A stretch of 32,581 nt of DNA from Actinomycetes bacterium (GTDB lineage: Bacteria; Actinomycetota; Actinomycetes; S36-B12): positions 68,543 through 101,123 of the forward strand of contig JAHEIZ010000014.1 of NCBI GenBank assembly GCA_024639145.1, given 5' to 3'. The notes beneath the pieces are model-generated. The model was not told the origin of the DNA, did not search any database, and was given only the letters and a program-made list of their open reading frames with translations. The stretch's first letter is position 1, and each line of letters starts with the position of its first letter. A program made the position numbers and the translations under genes. Shown piece after piece: positions 8,626 through 17,315 of the stretch.

Positions 8626-9572
8626 CCGAGCAGTCGACCGACAACACCGTGCGCGCTGCCGGCGTTGTTGTCCTGCGCGACGCCGACCCCCTCCGCGAGG
8701 TGCTGATCGTGCATCGCCCGCATCGCAGCGATTGGTCGCTCCCCAAGGGCAAGGTCGATCCGGGTGAGCATCTGCTCGAGACCGCCGTGCGCGAGTGCGC
8801 GGAGGAGACTGGTCTCAATGTCGCACTGCGAGCGCCTCTCGCCCGACAGTCGTACATGGCACTCGGTCGTCCGAAGACCGTCGACTACTGGATCGGCGTC
8901 ATTCGCGACGACGAAGGCTTCGCCCCCGATGAGGAGATCGACGAGATCCGCTGGGTGCCCGTCGATCGCACGGCTGGCATCTTGACGTACGCCCATGATC
9001 GCGATCTGGTCACCGAGGCACTCGCACTTCCCGAGACCTCACCGCTAGTGATCCTGCGCCACGCCAAGGCGATGAAGCGCTCGGATTTCGACGGCAAGCC
9101 CGATGCGCTCCGACCGCTCTCGGGCAAGGGACGCACCCAGGCCAAGGCTCTCGTGCCACTGCTCGATGCCTATGGCATCACTGCCGTGCACACCTCTGAC
9201 TCCACTCGTTGCACCGAGACCGTTAAGCGCTTCGTCAAGACTCTCGACAGCAAGGTCGAGCTCGAGTCATCGCTCAGTGAGGAAGCTCATCACGAGAGTC
9301 CCAAGCGCGCGGCCAAGACGATCCGGCGCATCATCGAGTCCGATGAGCCGGCAGTGATCTGCTCGCACCGACCGGTGATGCCGACGATCATGGCTACCTT
9401 GGCTGATTGCCTCGGCCTCGATGTCGATGATCCGCGGCTCGATCCAAAGATGTCACCGGGCGCCTTCATCGTTGTTCACCGGTCATTCGTGGACGGAGAA
9501 ATCCGTGCGGTGGCGATCGAGCGTCATGATGCGCCACTAGGCGACAGCGAGAATCACGACTCTCTTGCGTGA
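8622..9572 (+). CDS. mutT1: MutT1-like Nudix hydrolase with C-terminal histidine phosphatase domain
   Basis: 316 residues. Residues 1-140 are a Nudix domain whose box runs from GKVDPGE to RECAEETGL and fits G-x5-E-x7-REUXEEXGU. The C-terminal half is a histidine-phosphatase (SixA-like) domain with LRHAKAM and the second histidine in CSHRPVMP. This two-domain layout matches mycobacterial MutT1, which hydrolyses 8-oxo-(d)GTP and diadenosine polyphosphates and is also encoded near ppk1. The GTG at 8622 overlaps the previous stop (GTGA) with GGAG 5 bases upstream; a GTG at 8616 is the alternative. Its last 36 bases overlap the convergent protease gene. Confidence 0.87.
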   Translation: MTEQSTDNTVRAAGVVVLRDADPLREVLIVHRPHRSDWSLPKGKVDPGEHLLETAVRECAEETGLNVALRAPLARQSYMALGRPKTVDYWIGVIRDDEGFAPDEEIDEIRWVPVDRTAGILTYAHDRDLVTEALALPETSPLVILRHAKAMKRSDFDGKPDALRPLSGKGRTQAKALVPLLDAYGITAVHTSDSTRCTETVKRFVKTLDSKVELESSLSEEAHHESPKRAAKTIRRIIESDEPAVICSHRPVMPTIMATLADCLGLDVDDPRLDPKMSPGAFIVVHRSFVDGEIRAVAIERHDAPLGDSENHDSLA

Positions 9573-10820
9573 CCCGGTTACCTTCACCGAGCAGTTGCCG
9601 GGGCGCGTGAGCTGAACTCCCTTGCCGGTCACCGAGCACTGTGCCTTGGTGAGGGCAATGATCGAGCCCGTCGTGCGGCCGGCCCAGCGCAATACGGTCG
9701 ACTTCCGCACTGTCGTGCCGACCTTGCCGGTGCCGCTGACTGCGGTGACTGCCGCGCTCGGGGTTGACGGGCCGCTCAGGCCGATGGAGTTACCCGACGT
9801 GACGGTAACGGTGTACGAGGTGCCGACGGCAAGCCCGCTGATCACGCACGAGACCACGTCAGACGTGCAGCTGCGCTGATCACTCGAGGATGTTGCGACG
9901 TAGGAGATCTCGGCTCCGCCGTCGTTGATCGGCGGGGTCCAGCTCACGTAGACGCGGCCGCCCTGCAGTGCCTTCACCTGGACTCCAGTCGGAGCCCCCG
10001 GGGGTGACTGCGGGAGCGCGACGTACTGGCGCAGCCAGGGCAGGAATGAGGTGATGCGCGTGTAGAGGCCGGGGTACTTCGGATCCGCGCAGCCACTGCC
10101 GCTGCTGACGATGCCGGCCAGTACTGCGGCGCCGTTATAGGCCACGGTGAGGGGGCCACCACTGTCGCCCTGGCAGGCATCGACTCCGCCCTGCGGCATG
10201 CCGGCGCATACGTGATTACCCGGCACGAAGCTCGAGCCGTATTCGCCGCACTTCGGGTCAGTGGGCGACGACAGGATCTGCACGGTGGCCGCACGCAGCA
10301 GCGGGGATGAGGAGCCGCTCAGGGTCGTTGTGCCCCAACCGCTGATCGTCGCCTGCTCCCCTGCGGCCGGCCAGGCATTCGCATCCTGCACGAGGGGAAG
10401 CGCAACAGGCTGCACCGATGTGCTGGTCGTGATCGGAGCAGCGAGACCGATCAGCGCGAGGTCATTGGAATAGGTGGTGGAGTTCCAGCCGGGATTCACG
10501 ATGACCTGTGAGACCTGCACGAGGTGGTCACGTGAGAGGTGGTTCTGGTCGGTTACTCCGACGAAGGCCTCCACTTGTGAGGGACTCACGCCGTTCATGC
10601 AGTGCGCAGCTGTGAGGATCCAGGTGTCGGAGATGATCGCGCCGCCGCATTGGGTCGCGTTGTTGATGCGCAGGAGAACCTGCCAGGGGGCCGAGGTGAT
10701 GTCGATCGGGCTTCCGCCCACGATTCGAGGAGCGCTTGCCTGCGCCTCGGAGAGCCCGAGCACCACGAAGGACAAGGCGGCTATCGACGCGGCGAGGATC
10801 CGCAGGGCACGCCCGGTCAT
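9537..10820 (-). CDS. Secreted trypsin-like serine protease with fibronectin type III domain
   Basis: 427 residues from the ATG at 10820. Residues 1-30 form a Sec signal peptide ending near AQASA. RIVGG (32-36) is the activation site of an S1 chymotrypsin-fold domain with His73 (TAAHC), Asp120 (NDLALIGL) and Ser220 (GDSGGP). Asp214 occupies the position that gives trypsin its Arg/Lys preference. Six cysteines are placed as in disulfide-bonded S1 enzymes. A fibronectin type III domain (about 273-365) follows, then a basic tail of about 60 residues with two cysteines. The open frame continues to 11204 inside glgC, which is rejected because the signal peptide marks the start. The 3' end overlaps mutT1 by 36 bases. 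Confidence 0.9.
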   Translation of the reverse strand: MTGRALRILAASIAALSFVVLGLSEAQASAPRIVGGSPIDITSAPWQVLLRINNATQCGGAIISDTWILTAAHCMNGVSPSQVEAFVGVTDQNHLSRDHLVQVSQVIVNPGWNSTTYSNDLALIGLAAPITTSTSVQPVALPLVQDANAWPAAGEQATISGWGTTTLSGSSSPLLRAATVQILSSPTDPKCGEYGSSFVPGNHVCAGMPQGGVDACQGDSGGPLTVAYNGAAVLAGIVSSGSGCADPKYPGLYTRITSFLPWLRQYVALPQSPPGAPTGVQVKALQGGRVYVSWTPPINDGGAEISYVATSSSDQRSCTSDVVSCVISGLAVGTSYTVTVTSGNSIGLSGPSTPSAAVTAVSGTGKVGTTVRKSTVLRWAGRTTGSIIALTKAQCSVTGKGVQLTRPGNCSVKVTGSRKRVVILAVA

Positions 10821-10849
10821 GGTGGTCACTCGATAAGTATGCGCGGGGC

Positions 10850-12067
10850 TCACAGAGCCGCGGTCACGCCCTTGCCCAGGACCACGATGCCACCCTCGCT
10901 GACCGTATAGAGGTCGCGGTCGCGCTCGAGATCGACGCCGATCTGGGCGCCATCGGGAATGACGACGTTCTTGTCGAGAATTGCGTGGCGCACCACCGCA
11001 TTGCGGCCGATGCGCACTCCCGGCATCACGACACTGCCCTCGACATAGGCGCCCGAGTCGACGTAGACGCTCGAGGCGAGTACCGAGGTACGTACGTGCG
11101 CACCGGAGACGATCGTTCCCGAGCCGACCATGGACTCGTGAGCATTGCCACCCTCGACGAACTTGGCCGGCGGTAGCGACGGCAGGTTCGACAGGATCGG
11201 CCAACGGCGGTTGTACAGGTTGAAGATCGGATGCACCGAGACGAGATCCATGTGCGCATCGTGATAGCTGTCGAGCGTGCCTACATCTCGCCAGTAGCCG
11301 CGATCTCGCTCGGTCGCGCCCGGCACGATGTTCTGGTCGAAGTCGTAGACGAAGGCCTGGCCCGTGGCCGTGAGCATCGGAATGATGTTCGTGCCCATGT
11401 CGTGGATTGAGGTCTCGTCGGCGGCATCGGTGCGCAGGGCTTCGAGGAGCACGTCGGTGCTGAAGACGTAGTTGCCCATCGACACGAAGCAGTGATCGTC
11501 ATCGCCGGGGATGGTCGGCGGATTCGCGGGCTTCTCCAGGAAGCGGGAGATCTTGCGACCATCGGGCGCAGTCTCGATGACACCGAAGTCATGTGCCTCG
11601 GCCTTGGGCATGCGAATGCCAGCCACGGTGACGCCGGCGCCGGACTCGATGTGCGCCTGGATCATCTGCATGGGATCCATGCGGTACACGTGGTCGGCGC
11701 CGAAGACGACCACGTACTCGGGCCCCTCGTCGTAGACCAGGTTCAGGCTCTGGAAGATCGCGTCGGCCGAGCCGGTGTACCAGCGCGGGCCCAGGCGTTG
11801 CTGGGCCGGCACGGGGGTGACGTAGTCGCCGAGCAACGTGGGCATGCGCCAGGTCGTGGTGATGTGACGGTCGAGGGAGTGCGACTTGTACTGGGTCAGC
11901 ACGCACACGCGGCGCAGGCCGGCGTTGATGAGGTTCGAGAGCACGAAGTCGACGAGGCGATAGGAGCCGCCGAAGGGAACGGCGGGCTTGGCTCGGTCCG
12001 CGGTCAGCGGCATGAGTCGCTTGCCCTCGCCTCCCGCGAGGACGATCGAGAGCACGTGCGGGGACAT
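10850..12067 (-). CDS. glgC: Glucose-1-phosphate adenylyltransferase (ADP-glucose pyrophosphorylase)
   Basis: 405 residues from the ATG at 12067, matching the usual length. The nucleotidyltransferase motif is [14 protein letters not shown], followed by AKPAVPFGG, the substrate loop [11 protein letters not shown], and a C-terminal left-handed beta-helix with hexad repeats ([21 protein letters not shown]). It makes ADP-glucose for glycogen or maltose-1-phosphate synthesis. The frame extends upstream to 12157 without similarity, so the later ATG before SPHVLSIV was chosen. It is divergent from glgM with a 110-base shared promoter region, the same arrangement as Rv1213/Rv1212c in mycobacteria. 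Confidence 0.94.
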   Translation of the reverse strand: MSPHVLSIVLAGGEGKRLMPLTADRAKPAVPFGGSYRLVDFVLSNLINAGLRRVCVLTQYKSHSLDRHITTTWRMPTLLGDYVTPVPAQQRLGPRWYTGSADAIFQSLNLVYDEGPEYVVVFGADHVYRMDPMQMIQAHIESGAGVTVAGIRMPKAEAHDFGVIETAPDGRKISRFLEKPANPPTIPGDDDHCFVSMGNYVFSTDVLLEALRTDAADETSIHDMGTNIIPMLTATGQAFVYDFDQNIVPGATERDRGYWRDVGTLDSYHDAHMDLVSVHPIFNLYNRRWPILSNLPSLPPAKFVEGGNAHESMVGSGTIVSGAHVRTSVLASSVYVDSGAYVEGSVVMPGVRIGRNAVVRHAILDKNVVIPDGAQIGVDLERDRDLYTVSEGGIVVLGKGVTAAL

Positions 12068-12165
12068 CGTCACATCAGAAACAGTAGTGACTCGAGGAGG
12101 CCGAGGGGAGAACTCAGCGAGAACTTTCAGAACATTGGACCTCGGGGACGGCTCCATGACGGCAT

Positions 12166-12177
12166 TAGGCTCACCGC
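12166..12177 (+). promoter_or_regulatory. Leaderless-type -10 element of glgM
   Basis: TAGGCT (12166-12171) ends six bases before the glgM ATG and no Shine-Dalgarno sequence lies between. The start of transcription would fall on or next to the ATG. The TetR gene at 29507-30151 has the same geometry. Confidence 0.5.
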
Positions 12178-13338
12178 ATGCGCATCGGAATGCTCACCCG
12201 TGAATGGCCCCCGGAGATCTACGGCGGCGCAGGAGTGCACGTCGACCAGCTGGTGGCCCAGCTGCGGCACCTGGCCGAGGTCGAGGTCCACTGCTTCGGA
12301 GCCCCGCGACCCGATGCCATGGCACACCCCGTTCCCGGCTTCCTTGAGGGCGCCAACCCCGCACTGCAGGTGCTCGGTGTCGATCTCGACATGGTCCAGG
12401 CCACGGCCGGAGTCGACATCCTGCACTCGCACACCTGGTACGCGAACTTCGCCGGCCAGGTGGGCGGGCTGATGCACGGGGTGCCGCACGTGATTACGGC
12501 TCATTCGCTCGAGCCGATGCGCCCGTGGAAGGAGGAGCAGCTCGGTGGTGGCTACCGCGTCTCCTCCTGGGTCGAGCGCACCGCCTACAACGACGCGCAG
12601 GCGATCATCGCGGTGAGCAACGGCATGCGTGCCGACGTGCTCACGTCGTATCCGAGTGTTGATCCCTCGAAGGTTCATGTCGTGCATAACGGCGTTCCGA
12701 CTGACGTCTACCGACACGACCCCGATTCCGCTGCACTCGAGCAGTACGGCATTGACCAGTCGCGACCGTACGTGCTGTTCGTCGGTCGCATCACGCGGCA
12801 GAAGGGCATCATGCACCTGCTCAATGCCGCCCGACGTTTCGACGACGACGTCGTACTCGTGCTCTGCGCTTCATCACCTGACACTCCCGAGATCGGCGTC
12901 GAGGTGGCCAACGCCGTTGCATCGCTGCGCGAACTGCGCGGCGATGACTCAGTCATCTGGATTCAGGGGCAGGCAGCGCGCCCGCAGTTGATCCAGTTGT
13001 TCTCGCATGCGCTCGCCTTCGTCTGCCCCTCGGTCTACGAGCCCCTGGGCATCGTCAATCTCGAGGCCATGGCCTGCGAGACCGCAGTGGTGGCCAGTGC
13101 CGTGGGCGGTATTCCCGAGGTTGTCGTCGACGGAGTCACCGGCACCCTGGTGCCTTTCACTCCAGACTCGCTCGCCGGCTTCGAGCACGCGTTCGCCGAT
13201 GCCGTCAATGCGATGGCCGCTGATCCGTACCGTGCTAGGGAGATGGGCAAGGCCGGTCGGGCTCGCGCAGTCGCCGACTTCGGCTGGGCAGCCATTGCGG
13301 AGCAGACCATGGAGGTCTATCGGGCCGCAGGGGCGTGA
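12178..13338 (+). CDS. glgM: GT4 glycosyltransferase, GlgM-type (alpha-maltose-1-phosphate synthase / glycogen synthase)
   Basis: 386 residues, the length of mycobacterial GlgM. Residues 1-25 carry [18 protein letters not shown] with the family's glycine loop. GRITRQKGI begins the C-terminal Rossmann domain, and EPLGIVNLE is the retaining GT4 E-x7-E motif. It would transfer glucose from ADP-glucose to glucose-1-phosphate or to glycogen. Because glgC is divergent next door, substrate supply and use sit together. Databases may call it glgA; the GlgM assignment rests on similarity to Rv1212c and on length. The transporter downstream overlaps its stop (GTGA). Confidence 0.87.
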   Translation: MRIGMLTREWPPEIYGGAGVHVDQLVAQLRHLAEVEVHCFGAPRPDAMAHPVPGFLEGANPALQVLGVDLDMVQATAGVDILHSHTWYANFAGQVGGLMHGVPHVITAHSLEPMRPWKEEQLGGGYRVSSWVERTAYNDAQAIIAVSNGMRADVLTSYPSVDPSKVHVVHNGVPTDVYRHDPDSAALEQYGIDQSRPYVLFVGRITRQKGIMHLLNAARRFDDDVVLVLCASSPDTPEIGVEVANAVASLRELRGDDSVIWIQGQAARPQLIQLFSHALAFVCPSVYEPLGIVNLEAMACETAVVASAVGGIPEVVVDGVTGTLVPFTPDSLAGFEHAFADAVNAMAADPYRAREMGKAGRARAVADFGWAAIAEQTMEVYRAAGA

Positions 13339-14294
13339 GCGATCTCGCCGAGGTCCTTCCCGGAGGCCCGCTCGCCCATCGACCCAATCCACGGCTCGGC
13401 TACGCCCTCGTCGTCATTGCCGCGATTTGCTTCGCGACGAATGCGACAGTCTCGAAATCCCTGCTGCTGAGCGGTTTCGAGGCAACTCGCCTCGCGCAGC
13501 TTCGCGTGACCGCGGCGTTCCTCATCATCGGCGTGATCCTCGCCCTGACCAGGCCCTCGGCCTTCAAGGTCAAGCGCGCGGAATGGCCTGCGCTTATCGC
13601 CTTCGGCCTGATCGGCGTCACGTTCACGCAGTTGCTGTACTTCATGGGCATCTCGCGCCTGCCCATCAGCATCGCTCTGCTGCTTGAGTTCACCGCGCCG
13701 ATCATGGTCGCGCTGTACTGGAAGTTCGGCATGCACAAGCACGTGGGTCGCGGCGTCTGGCTGGGCCTGGTGCTCGCCCTCGGCGGTCTCGCACTGGTAG
13801 CCGAGGTCTGGAGCGGCTTCAGTCTTAATCCGATCGGTGTCGCCTGCGGTATCGGCGCTGCTGCAGCGCTGGCGGTCTACTACCTCGCGGGCGACAAGGC
13901 GGTCAGTGCACCGTTCAACCGGGACTCCGTCTCGGTCACGATGTGGGGATTCGCCATCGCCGCTGCCTTCTGGGCCATCGTGCAGCCGTGGTGGACCTTC
14001 CCCTGGGCAGAGCTGATGCATCCATCCCGACAGGAAGGCCTCGCCGATAACGGCTGGCCCTTGTGGTCACTGGCCATCTGGATGATCGTGATCGGCACCG
14101 CGGTGCCGTTCTGGCTCGAAGTATCGGCACTGCGCAACATCAATGCGTCTCAGGTATCCGCAGTCGGGATGACCGAGCCGATCCTGGCCGCGATCATCGC
14201 GTGGGTGATCCTCGGTGAGGTTCTCACGCCCATTCAGATAGCCGGCGGTGCACTGGTGCTCGGCGGCGTGTACCTCGCCGAGCGCTCGCGCTGA
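13335..14294 (+). CDS. EamA/DMT-family transporter
   Basis: 319 residues, with about ten hydrophobic segments in two halves of five, the EamA duplication. The first half holds ATNATVSKSLLLSGFEATRLAQLR and PISIALLLEFTAPIMVALYW; the second half has AVGMTEPILAAIIAWVILGE, the matching signature. These proteins usually export amino acids or other metabolites. The GTG start overlaps the glgM stop by four bases, but a functional link with glycogen metabolism is not evident. Substrate unknown. Confidence 0.88.
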   Translation: MSDLAEVLPGGPLAHRPNPRLGYALVVIAAICFATNATVSKSLLLSGFEATRLAQLRVTAAFLIIGVILALTRPSAFKVKRAEWPALIAFGLIGVTFTQLLYFMGISRLPISIALLLEFTAPIMVALYWKFGMHKHVGRGVWLGLVLALGGLALVAEVWSGFSLNPIGVACGIGAAAALAVYYLAGDKAVSAPFNRDSVSVTMWGFAIAAAFWAIVQPWWTFPWAELMHPSRQEGLADNGWPLWSLAIWMIVIGTAVPFWLEVSALRNINASQVSAVGMTEPILAAIIAWVILGEVLTPIQIAGGALVLGGVYLAERSR

Positions 14295-14981
14295 TCAGTC
14301 GTCGGTGTCGACAGCTTCGAAGAAGCCCATCGCCGTGAGCACGTCGATCGCGTGCCGACCACTCGAGCTGATGTGATTTTGCATCGCACGCTGCGCCGAC
14401 GCTGAATCGCGCTTGGTGAACGCGGCCATGATCTCGTCGTGCTGCTCACTTGCGTCATGCAGCCACTCGTCAGGGAAGTCGACATAGGGCATAGGCAGTG
14501 ACTTCGAGAGCAAGCGCAGCATCGAGTTGATGCGCTTGCTGCCTGCGGCAGTGTTGATAGTTCGGTGGAACTCGAAGTTCAGGCGCTGACGCTCGGCTTT
14601 GTCGGGCGTTGCTTCCATCTGCGCGTGGAGTTCGGCGAGGCGAGCAATACCCGCATCGTCAATGCGCGTGACCGCGCGCGCTGTGGCGAGCCCGGCGACC
14701 TGGCCGAAGAGTTCATAGTGATCGATGATGTCGTCGGGCGAGAGCTGCTGCACTCGCGAGCCACGTCGGGGGATCGTGGCGATCAGGCCCTCCTGGTCGA
14801 GGGCGATGAGGGCTTCGCGCACCGGGAGGCGGGAGACCCCGAGCTCCTCGGCGATGGCGTCCTGGTCGACGCGAGTGCCGGGGCGCATTCGACCGGTGAG
14901 GATCGCCTCGCGGATGTGATCGGCGACGTCGTCAGCGAGATTGCGCCGACGGGGCACGCGATCGACCGCATCCTTTGCCAC
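14295..14981 (-). CDS. GntR-family transcriptional regulator (FadR/FCD subfamily)
   Basis: 228 residues from a GTG at 14981, preceded by a strong AGGAGG 4 bases away; a TTG at 15017 would add 12 residues but skips that site. The winged helix-turn-helix lies at about 10-75 (LADDVADHIREAILTGRMRPG, then VDQDAIAEELGVSRLPVREAL). The FCD ligand-binding domain is at about 85-215. Such regulators bind organic acids or acyl-CoA esters and usually repress neighbouring catabolic genes. It is divergent from the acyl-CoA dehydrogenase gene, with only 43 bases between the two starts, and the A/T-rich motif at 15003-15017 is the obvious operator. It likely controls several operons of the island. Confidence 0.87.
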   Translation of the reverse strand: MAKDAVDRVPRRRNLADDVADHIREAILTGRMRPGTRVDQDAIAEELGVSRLPVREALIALDQEGLIATIPRRGSRVQQLSPDDIIDHYELFGQVAGLATARAVTRIDDAGIARLAELHAQMEATPDKAERQRLNFEFHRTINTAAGSKRINSMLRLLSKSLPMPYVDFPDEWLHDASEQHDEIMAAFTKRDSASAQRAMQNHISSSGRHAIDVLTAMGFFEAVDTDD

Positions 14982-15002
14982 GATTCCTCCTGCCCCGATT
15001 TC

Positions 15003-15017
15003 TGATAAATGATACAA
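15003..15017. promoter_or_regulatory. Putative GntR operator overlapping the acyl-CoA dehydrogenase promoter (site A)
   Basis: TGATAAATGATACAA stands out as A/T-rich in a GC-rich setting. It sits between the divergent GntR and dehydrogenase starts. GATACA or TACAAA would act as -10 for a leaderless transcript starting near GTG 15025. The 9-mer TGATAAATG recurs exactly at 19387-19395. Confidence 0.5.
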
Positions 15018-15024
15018 ATAGCCT

Positions 15025-16179
15025 GTGAAGCTGACCGATATCCCCGAGTATGACGACCTTCGCGCTGGCGTGCGCGAGATCTGCGAGGCCTACCCCGGCG
15101 AGTACTGGCGTGGACTCGAGCCTGAAACCTACCCGCAGGAGTTCGTCGACGCCCTCACCCAGGCGGGATACCTGGCAGCCCTGATCCCCGAGGAGTACGG
15201 CGGTGGCGGAGCCACCCTCACCGAGGCCTCGATCATCATGGAGGAGATCTCGGCCTCCGGCGGCAACCCCGCGGCCTGCCATGCGCAGATGTACGTGATG
15301 GGCACGATCCTGCGCCACGGCAGCCCCGAGCAGAAGCAGCAGTACCTGCCGCAGATCGCCAACGGCACCCTGCGCCTGCAGGCCTTCGGTGTCACCGAGC
15401 CCGGCGCCGGCTCCGAGACCACCCGCATCCGCACCAAGGCCGAGCGCGTGCCCGAGGGCTGGCGCATCAATGGCCAGAAGATCTGGACCTCCCGCGCCCT
15501 CTACTCCGATCTCATGCTGCTGCTCGCCCGCACGACTCCGTACGACGAGTGCGAGAAGCCCACTGACGGCCTGTCGACCTTCCTGATCAACATGCGCGAG
15601 GTCGAGGGCATCACGATCAAGCCCATCAAGACGATGATGAATCACAACACCACCGAAGTTTTTCTCGATGACGTCATCATCCCCGCAGACGCACTCGTCG
15701 GCGAGGAGGGCAAGGGCTTCCGTTACATCCTCGACGGCATGAATGCCGAGCGGATTCTCATCGCATCGGAGTGCATCGGCGACGGCCGCTTCCTACTGGA
15801 GAAGGCCGTGGCCTACGCGAATGAGCGCGTGGTCTTCGACAAGCCGATCGGCGCAAATCAGGGTGTGCAGTTCCCGCTTGCCAAGGCCTACGCGCAGCTG
15901 CGCGCTGCTGATCTCGTGCGATTCGATGCAGCCGCGAAGTACGACGCTCACGTGAAGTGCGCCGCGGAGGCCAACATGGCCAAGCTGCTCGCCTCAGAGG
16001 CCTCGTGGGCCGCGGCTAACGCTGCACTCGATACGCACGGCGGCTTCGGCTTCGCCGTCGAGTACGACATCGAGCGCAAGTTCCGTGAGACCCGGCTGTA
16101 CCAGGTGGCACCGATCAACAACAATCTCGTGCTCGCCTATGTCGGTCAGCATGTGCTCGGGCTGCCGAAGTCGTACTAG
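15025..16179 (+). CDS. Acyl-CoA dehydrogenase with predicted helix-G catalytic glutamate
   Basis: 384 residues, standard length. FAD/substrate motifs are FGVTEPGAGSE (121-131) and the WTS region (INGQKIWTS). The usual C-terminal catalytic glutamate of the YEG motif is absent, replaced by LYQVAP (Gln360). A glutamate at Glu242 in GMNAERIL aligns with the helix-G base used by isovaleryl- and long-chain acyl-CoA dehydrogenases, so activity is likely kept. It would introduce an alpha,beta double bond in an acyl-CoA with an electron-transfer flavoprotein as acceptor. The GTG start has no Shine-Dalgarno sequence, consistent with leaderless translation. Its stop TAG interlocks with the stop of the convergent CoA-transferase in the palindrome CTAG. 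Confidence 0.88.
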   Translation: MKLTDIPEYDDLRAGVREICEAYPGEYWRGLEPETYPQEFVDALTQAGYLAALIPEEYGGGGATLTEASIIMEEISASGGNPAACHAQMYVMGTILRHGSPEQKQQYLPQIANGTLRLQAFGVTEPGAGSETTRIRTKAERVPEGWRINGQKIWTSRALYSDLMLLLARTTPYDECEKPTDGLSTFLINMREVEGITIKPIKTMMNHNTTEVFLDDVIIPADALVGEEGKGFRYILDGMNAERILIASECIGDGRFLLEKAVAYANERVVFDKPIGANQGVQFPLAKAYAQLRAADLVRFDAAAKYDAHVKCAAEANMAKLLASEASWAAANAALDTHGGFGFAVEYDIERKFRETRLYQVAPINNNLVLAYVGQHVLGLPKSY

Positions 16180-17315
16180 TCGTTCTCGATGATGCGGCGC
16201 ACTGTCGCGACATCATGCTCGCCCAGTGCAGGCACCGACTGCGCGCCCGGTGCCCATTCGCTGATGTCGAAAGGTGACTTCAGCATCTCGATGCGGCCAT
16301 TCGGTAGATCAACGTCGGCGAAGCGGTCACGTGCGCGCAACTGTTCGTGCTGCCATACCTGGTCGAGATCATTGACGTTCGCCGTTGCGATTCCTGCAGT
16401 GGCGAGCCCTGCGCGAATCTCATCGACTGGAGCACTCGCGAATCGCGCCGAGATCACCGCTTCGAGTTCATCGACATTGGCGATACGCACGGCGTTGGTG
16501 GCAAAGCGCGCATCAGTGACGAGTGCGGGATTCGCGAGCACCTGCTCGGCGAACGCCGCCCATTCGCGATCGTTCTGGATCGCCAGCAGCACGGTGCGGC
16601 CATCGGCAAGCACAAACGTGCCATAAGGCGCGATCGCATGATGACGACGACCGGTGCGCGGGGCCTGACCCCCACCATGGGCCGAGGCATACAGCGGTGC
16701 CGACAGCCATTCGGTGAGCGAGTCGAGCATCGAGACTCCGATGGCAGCGCCCTCGCCGGTGCGATCACGGCGCACCAGCGCAGCGAGCACGCTCGAGAGC
16801 GCGTACATCCCCGAGGCGATGTCAGCAACGGAGAATCCGACCTTGCTCATCTCGGCATCGCCGGTGACGCTGAACGCGCCCGCCTCGGCCTGGATCGCGA
16901 GGTCATAGGCCTTGTCGTCACTTCGTGGCCCGCCGGGCCCATAGCCGGAGACTTCGCAGGCGATCAACGACGGGTACTTCGCGTGAAGGCTCTGTGCATC
17001 AATGCCGAGGCGCGCAGCCGAGGCAGGCGCGATGTTGTGCATGAAGACGTCAGCACCGCCGACCAGCGCCCAGAAGGTGACGAGATCATCCGCATTCTTG
17101 ATATCGAGCACCACTGACTGCTTGCCGCGGTTGGCCCACACGAAGAAGGCCGACTCGCCCTGCACATTGCTGTCGTAGGCACGAGCGAAGTCGCCCTCGG
17201 GGCGCTCGATCTTGATAACTGTTGCCCCGAGGTCAGCGAGTTGACGAGTCGCGAAGGGCGCGGAGATCGCCTGCTCGAGTGAGACGACGACAACTCCGTC
17301 GAGGGGTGCGCTCAC
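16176..17315 (-). CDS. CaiB/BaiF family CoA-transferase
   Basis: 379 residues from the GTG at 17315, which overlaps the stop of the upstream amidotransferase (GTGA). Class III CoA-transferase features are present: ATVIKIERPEGD, FVWANRGKQSVVLD, and the catalytic aspartate Asp138 in AYDLAIQAEAG (equivalent to Asp169 of formyl-CoA transferase). The family moves CoA between carboxylic acids, or makes enantiomers in the racemase subfamily. It is third in a minus-strand operon: glutamine-synthetase-like, amidotransferase, CoA-transferase. This suggests the deglutamylated product carries a carboxylate that is then activated to a CoA ester and passed to the acyl-CoA dehydrogenase. Substrate unknown. 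Confidence 0.9.
   Translation of the reverse strand: MSAPLDGVVVVSLEQAISAPFATRQLADLGATVIKIERPEGDFARAYDSNVQGESAFFVWANRGKQSVVLDIKNADDLVTFWALVGGADVFMHNIAPASAARLGIDAQSLHAKYPSLIACEVSGYGPGGPRSDDKAYDLAIQAEAGAFSVTGDAEMSKVGFSVADIASGMYALSSVLAALVRRDRTGEGAAIGVSMLDSLTEWLSAPLYASAHGGGQAPRTGRRHHAIAPYGTFVLADGRTVLLAIQNDREWAAFAEQVLANPALVTDARFATNAVRIANVDELEAVISARFASAPVDEIRAGLATAGIATANVNDLDQVWQHEQLRARDRFADVDLPNGRIEMLKSPFDISEWAPGAQSVPALGEHDVATVRRIIEND

Noticed and set aside
10821-11204. N-terminal extension of the protease frame
   Set aside because: It lies inside glgC, and a signal peptide begins at the ATG at 10820.
11492-12472. 326-residue open frame antisense to glgC and running into glgM
   Set aside because: No recognisable domain, and it crosses the divergent glgC/glgM promoter.
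14982-15017. TTG start of the GntR gene at 15017
   Set aside because: The GTG at 14981 has an AGGAGG site 4 bases upstream; the longer version would lie over the operator.
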